Shown here: in pieces, positions 57,135-60,012 of the stretch
How positions within the stretch are numbered: position 1 is the first letter of the stretch
Layout: every line of letters starts with the position of its first letter
IMG/VR virus record: IMGVR_UViG_3300037099_000042
Location: 1 to 60,012 of that record
Reading direction: 5' to 3' (one strand)
Length of the DNA stretch: 60,012 nucleotides
Source: a virus
Notes under the pieces: generated by a model
Told to the model about the DNA's origin: nothing
Database searches by the model: none
What the model saw: only the letters and a program-made list of their open reading frames with translations
Position numbers and translations under genes: made by a program

Positions 57135-58280
57135 TTATGCGGCAACCCGCTGACTTGACGCCACAAGGCCCGCTCCAGGCCCCTGAAAGTTAGGAAAGCC
57201 ACGATGCAGTATGTTCAAGGCAGCGTTGACATCGCGATCCAACACCAGCCCGCATTCAGGGCAGTGGTGGGTTCGCGTTGCCAGCGTTTTCTTGACGATA
57301 GTACCGCACTCGGAGCATTCTTGGCTCGTTCTGCGCGGGTCAACCAACTCGACTATCCCACCAGCATATTCTGCTTTGTAGGTCGTCATGAAGATCAACT
57401 GATTCCACGCAGCATTATGAACAGACTTGGCAAGCATGCCGCTCGCAAGCCCTTTGATGTTCAAGTCCTCAAACGCGATATGCGTAAACTCGTCTGCAAG
57501 CCTGTTGGACAGCTTGTGCAAAGAGTCGCGGCGACGATTGGCGATCTTGCTCTGGTATCGCGCGACAACCTTCTTGGCTCGCTTCCAGCCCTTGGAGAAC
57601 CGCTTGCAACGAGCCAGCGCGCGCTGACGGCGACGAAGTCCTTTGGCTGCGGTCTTGGTGATCTGCGGCGTCGGCACTGTTTCCCCGTTAGACAGAGCCA
57701 CCAAGGAAGTCAGGCCGACATCAATGCCCACCGGATTGACGGCCCGCTCTGCAACCTCGGCCTCGGGCCGTTCAAGTTGGAAACAGATGTACCAGCGGCC
57801 AGCGGATCGCGAGAGGACCGCAGCAACCGGCTTGGTCGGAAGTTCCCGGTGCCACTTGACCTTGATCTCTCCAGGAATGCCGACGATGCCGATTTTTCCG
57901 GACTTGCGGATCGTCAGGCCGTCACCAACGCGGAAATCGGCGCTGTCATAGCGGGACTTCGACCGGAACCTCGGGTACCCGGCTTTTTTGGTGGTCTTAA
58001 CACGACGAAAGAACGCCTTGAACGATTTGTCCAGTCTGCGGAGAACCTGCTGTTCAGTCGAAAACCCGTACTTCACCAAGCGGTCATCGGCAAGCCTGAC
58101 AGCTTTCAACTCGTTGGCCTGGTCGGCATAGCTGAGAGACTTTCCCTGACGCCGATAAGCCTCAATGCGCTGCTGCAGTCCGGCATTGTAGAGGTCGCAA
58201 AAAGCCCCCAGCATCTCGTCCAGAGCAGCCTGCTGCGCTCCGTTCGGTCGAATCAGATACTTGTAAGACCGGATTGCCAC
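57135..58280 (-). CDS. tnpB: TnpB RNA-guided nuclease (element in KilA-N)
   Basis: 381 residues. D187 (PVGIDVGLTSL), E271 (HIAFEDLNIKG) and D350 (DRDVNAALNIL) with zinc motif CSECG...CPECG are all present. It follows tnpA by 3 bases and starts at MAIRSYKYLIRPNGAQQAAL. The predicted guide is GGCGTAGGTATTTTCC, the flank that would belong to the intact target site. Confidence 0.94.
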   Translation of the reverse strand: MAIRSYKYLIRPNGAQQAALDEMLGAFCDLYNAGLQQRIEAYRRQGKSLSYADQANELKAVRLADDRLVKYGFSTEQQVLRRLDKSFKAFFRRVKTTKKAGYPRFRSKSRYDSADFRVGDGLTIRKSGKIGIVGIPGEIKVKWHRELPTKPVAAVLSRSAGRWYICFQLERPEAEVAERAVNPVGIDVGLTSLVALSNGETVPTPQITKTAAKGLRRRQRALARCKRFSKGWKRAKKVVARYQSKIANRRRDSLHKLSNRLADEFTHIAFEDLNIKGLASGMLAKSVHNAAWNQLIFMTTYKAEYAGGIVELVDPRRTSQECSECGTIVKKTLATRTHHCPECGLVLDRDVNAALNILHRGFPNFQGPGAGLVASSQRVAA

Positions 58281-58283
58281 AGG

Positions 58284-58685
58284 CTATTTGCCCTTCTGGT
58301 TCTTGATATATTGCGTAATAGCTTCTTCGGAAACGCCACCAATCGATGCAGCAAAGTAACTTCTGCTCCAGAGAGTTGGAAGCCGGGACCGGAGACCTGG
58401 AAATTCCTGTCTCAGTATTCTGCTGCTCCTGCCCTTGAGGCGGTTAACTATCTCTGCGACACTGAGCGTCGGATCGGCTTCGACAAACACATGAACATGA
58501 TCTGGCATGACTTCCATTGCGTGGATCATCATGCTGTGTTCAGCGGCAACCTCGCACATCAGTTCCTTCAGCCTCGCGTCGATTGGGCTCACCAGCACGC
58601 TGCGCCGATATTTTGGGCACCAAACGATGTGAAACTTCAGGGAAAAGACTGCCCCAACGTTCTTTCTGTACCTTGGCTCTGACAT
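58284..58685 (-). CDS. tnpA: Y1-HUH transposase TnpA (IS200 type)
   Basis: 133 residues. FSLKFHIVWCPKYRRSVLVS at the N-terminus, HUH in MPDHVHVFVEADP, WSRSYFAASIGGVSEE, and the catalytic Tyr in AITQYIKNQKGK. The start MSEPRYRKNVG fits the IS200 family. It probably serves this element and might also move the solo tnpB elements. Confidence 0.94.
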   Translation of the reverse strand: MSEPRYRKNVGAVFSLKFHIVWCPKYRRSVLVSPIDARLKELMCEVAAEHSMMIHAMEVMPDHVHVFVEADPTLSVAEIVNRLKGRSSRILRQEFPGLRSRLPTLWSRSYFAASIGGVSEEAITQYIKNQKGK

Positions 58686-58789
58686 AAGGAGAGATATATG
58701 CTTGACGGAAGGATAACGCAAGAGGTATCTTTGCCCTACGGGCAACCGGCATTCCGCCGTCGCCTGAAGGCGACGGTCCCCAGCCGGAG

Positions 58790-59030
58790 GTCATGATGGG
58801 TTTTGCCGAAAACCGATCGATGACCCACTGCGAAACCTTTGCCGCGAACGATGGGCTGCACCACTGTCCGAGGTTGACGGCGACGTAAGGATGAACAAAG
58901 GTGCCCTGCCTCTGAGCCGCGCCACCCTGAACGGTCTGGACGATTTCCGTTATGGGAATCCCCATAACGCTCGATATCTCGTCCAGGAACGCATTGGTAC
59001 TGGAAAGGCGCCGTTCTTCCAGACTTGCTC
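58790..59030 (-). pseudogene. KilA-N antirepressor, 3' fragment (between two transposable elements)
   Basis: Reading from 59030 leftward gives SLEERRLSSTNAFLDEISS, then MGIPITEIVQTVQGG, then GTFVHPYVAVNLGQWCSPSF and AKVSQWVIDRF. These are the second half of the KilA-N domain, including the conserved VHP and NLxQWxSP parts. It is cut again near 58790 by the IS200/IS605 element that ends at 57093. Any C-terminal residue stretch must lie below 57093, but no clear match to it is visible there. Confidence 0.85.
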
Positions 59031-59034
59031 AAAC

Positions 59035-60012
59035 CTACGCATAGGTAGGTTTGACGCTGGATTTCTGCTTCACTGAGGCTGGTTTCGTGGCCGGCTTGCG
59101 CCGACCGCCAGAGCCTTCCTCTCCACAGGCTGACACCGTGGAACTCACGGCCAATTTCACGAGGTTCTTCGCCGCGTTCACGTCCCGATCGTGAGCGCGG
59201 CCACAGGCCGGACAAGTCCACTCTCGCACCGACAGCGGCAAGACTTCCATCTTGTATCCACATGTCGAACAGGTCTTGCTCGAAGGGTACCAGCGGTCCG
59301 CCACGATAATCCGGGCACCGTTCAGCTTGGCCTTGTACTCGATCTGCCGCCGGAACTCATGCAAACCCACATCGGCGATGGCCCTTGATAGTTTATCATT
59401 CGCCATCATGCCCCGCACGTTCAAGTCTTCGATCACGATGACGCCGTGGTTTTTGGCTATCGCCGTGGTCGCTTTGTGCGTAACATCATTGCGGATATTG
59501 CCGATGCGGGCGTGTAATCGGGCTATCTTCAATTTGGCCTTGCGCCGATTGCTCGATCCCTTGACCTTGCGGGACAGGGCGCGAGAAGCCCGACGAAGTT
59601 TCTTCAGGTTCTTGCGCAGCGCCTTCGGGCCTTCGATGACGCTGCCGTCGCTCAAGGTCGCCAGTGCCTTGACACCGAGATCAACACCAACCGCCGGTCC
59701 TTGGTTTTCGGACACGGCACGATCGGGCCTCTCGACCTGGAGACTGACGAACCAACGATCGGCGGTACGCGACACCACCGCCGACTTGACCTGACCGGCA
59801 AAGCGCAACGGCTCGCGCATCCGCACCCAACCGATCACCGGCAAACGAACGCGCTTGCCGTCAACGGCAACCGCATCAGCACCTCTAATTTGGGGGCCGT
59901 TGTCAGCCCGGAAACTGTCGTGCATACCCTTCTTCTTAAACTTCGGAAACTTAGCCCGCCCCTCGAAGACGTTTTTGAACGCCATTCCCAGATTCTTGAT
60001 TGCCTGTTGCGG
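59035..60012 (-). CDS. tnpB: TnpB RNA-guided nuclease of IS607-type element, C-terminal part
   Basis: C-terminal part of the same 399-residue protein. All RuvC residues are visible in full-length numbering: D185 in VGVDLGVKAL, E269 in VIEDLNVRG and D351 in DRDVNAAKNL. The zinc motif CSTCG...CPACG lies between the last two. TnpB proteins of IS200/IS605/IS607 elements are DNA nucleases guided by an RNA made from the element's right end. By that rule the guide would be the KilA-N sequence just beyond the element, GAGCAAGTCTGGAAGA. The C-terminal tail is rich in Lys, Ser and Thr. Function is inferred from motifs. Confidence 0.92.
   Translation of the reverse strand, partial: PQQAIKNLGMAFKNVFEGRAKFPKFKKKGMHDSFRADNGPQIRGADAVAVDGKRVRLPVIGWVRMREPLRFAGQVKSAVVSRTADRWFVSLQVERPDRAVSENQGPAVGVDLGVKALATLSDGSVIEGPKALRKNLKKLRRASRALSRKVKGSSNRRKAKLKIARLHARIGNIRNDVTHKATTAIAKNHGVIVIEDLNVRGMMANDKLSRAIADVGLHEFRRQIEYKAKLNGARIIVADRWYPSSKTCSTCGYKMEVLPLSVREWTCPACGRAHDRDVNAAKNLVKLAVSSTVSACGEEGSGGRRKPATKPASVKQKSSVKPTYA
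59886..60012. repeat. Right copy of the 127-bp terminal overlap
   Basis: Exact duplicate of positions 1-127. It lies inside the IS607-type tnpB gene. Position 60012 is followed on the circle by position 128. Confidence 0.93.

Larger units (their letters stand above)
57093..58790 (-). mobile_element. IS200/IS605 element with tnpA and tnpB in one operon
   Basis: About 1.7 kb inserted in the KilA-N gene. The left end has hairpin CCGTCGCC-TGAA-GGCGACGG (58756-58775) and the right end has GCCGGCTTTAGCC then GGAGTGTTCAC ending near 57093. tnpA and tnpB are co-directional with 3 bases between them, unlike the divergent element at 20.8 kb. Left edge approximate. Confidence 0.85.
59031..60012 (-). 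mobile_element. IS607-type element, part 2 (3' part of tnpB and right end)
   Basis: Downstream part of the element that begins at 1037. Its right end holds a perfect 8-bp inverted repeat, AAACCTAC and GTAGGTTT, separated by six bases and enclosing the tnpB stop codon. This is where TnpB guide RNAs usually have their terminal hairpin. KilA-N sequence resumes at 59030. Confidence 0.85.

Noticed and set aside
57204-58682. Long forward frame opposite tnpA/tnpB
   Set aside because: It is antisense to two clear transposon genes and shows no protein motif.

Overview
The window is one complete circular phage genome. Its first 127 bases are repeated exactly at its end (1-127 = 59886-60012), so the true circle is 59,885 bp and the gene cut by the window edges (an IS607-type tnpB) is continuous across the join. 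It is a contractile-tailed (myovirus-type) phage: DUF3383 sheath, DUF3277 tube, baseplate J, DUF2612, tape measure with transglycosylase, DUF2184 capsid, DUF1073 portal. High GC content and codon use suggest an alphaproteobacterial host, perhaps Rhodospirillales-like, but this is only an impression. A small helix-turn-helix repressor, an Rha/ANT regulator, a Bro-N antirepressor and a disrupted KilA-N gene suggest a temperate life style. I see no phage integrase; the only serine recombinase belongs to the IS607-like element.

Layout. From 14.2 kb leftward to 1 kb lie the control region and a replication set: Rha/ANT, repressor, PAPS-reductase-like protein, SF2 helicase, tandem HNH endonuclease, Dda-like SF1 helicase, VRR-NUC nuclease and primase-polymerase/helicase. 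From 14.3 kb rightward to 24.6 kb runs an accessory/recombination operon. It starts with a hexanucleotide-repeat locus carrying a duplicated gene, then tRNA-Leu(UAA), small genes, a RecE/DUF3799-like nuclease, a Sak4-like ATPase and a DNA adenine methylase. It ends at a two-way terminator at 24.65 kb. From 53.6 kb leftward to 24.7 kb is the late operon: HNH endonuclease, decayed ParB/methylase, terminase, portal, head, neck, sheath, tube, tape measure, baseplate, fibres, endolysin and holin. From 57 to 53.7 kb, also leftward, is a small operon with the Bro-N antirepressor and membrane proteins.

Striking features. (1) Five separate TnpB-bearing elements (one IS607-type, two IS200/IS605 tnpA+tnpB types, two solo tnpB types) all keep complete RuvC and zinc motifs; with two HNH genes, seven loci in 60 kb are potential selfish nucleases. 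(2) Two of them sit in one KilA-N gene, and removing the IS607 element between two G residues restores the KilA-N reading frame. (3) The KilA-N and Bro-N antirepressor genes share a conserved ~180-nt leader with pairing potential, and the Bro-N copy with its leader lies between 32-bp direct repeats, like a movable regulatory cassette. (4) The region 14.7-16.6 kb is built of hexamer arrays that fuse onto pieces of neighbouring genes. (5) Three copies of a 15-bp operator sit inside promoters that control repressor, Rha and the rightward operon.

How it fits together: the repressor probably binds CTTGC-N5-GCAAG operators and blocks both the Rha promoter and the rightward promoter, while antirepressor proteins made from the leader-controlled cassettes oppose it. 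No function was tested; family names rest on motifs visible in the translations.
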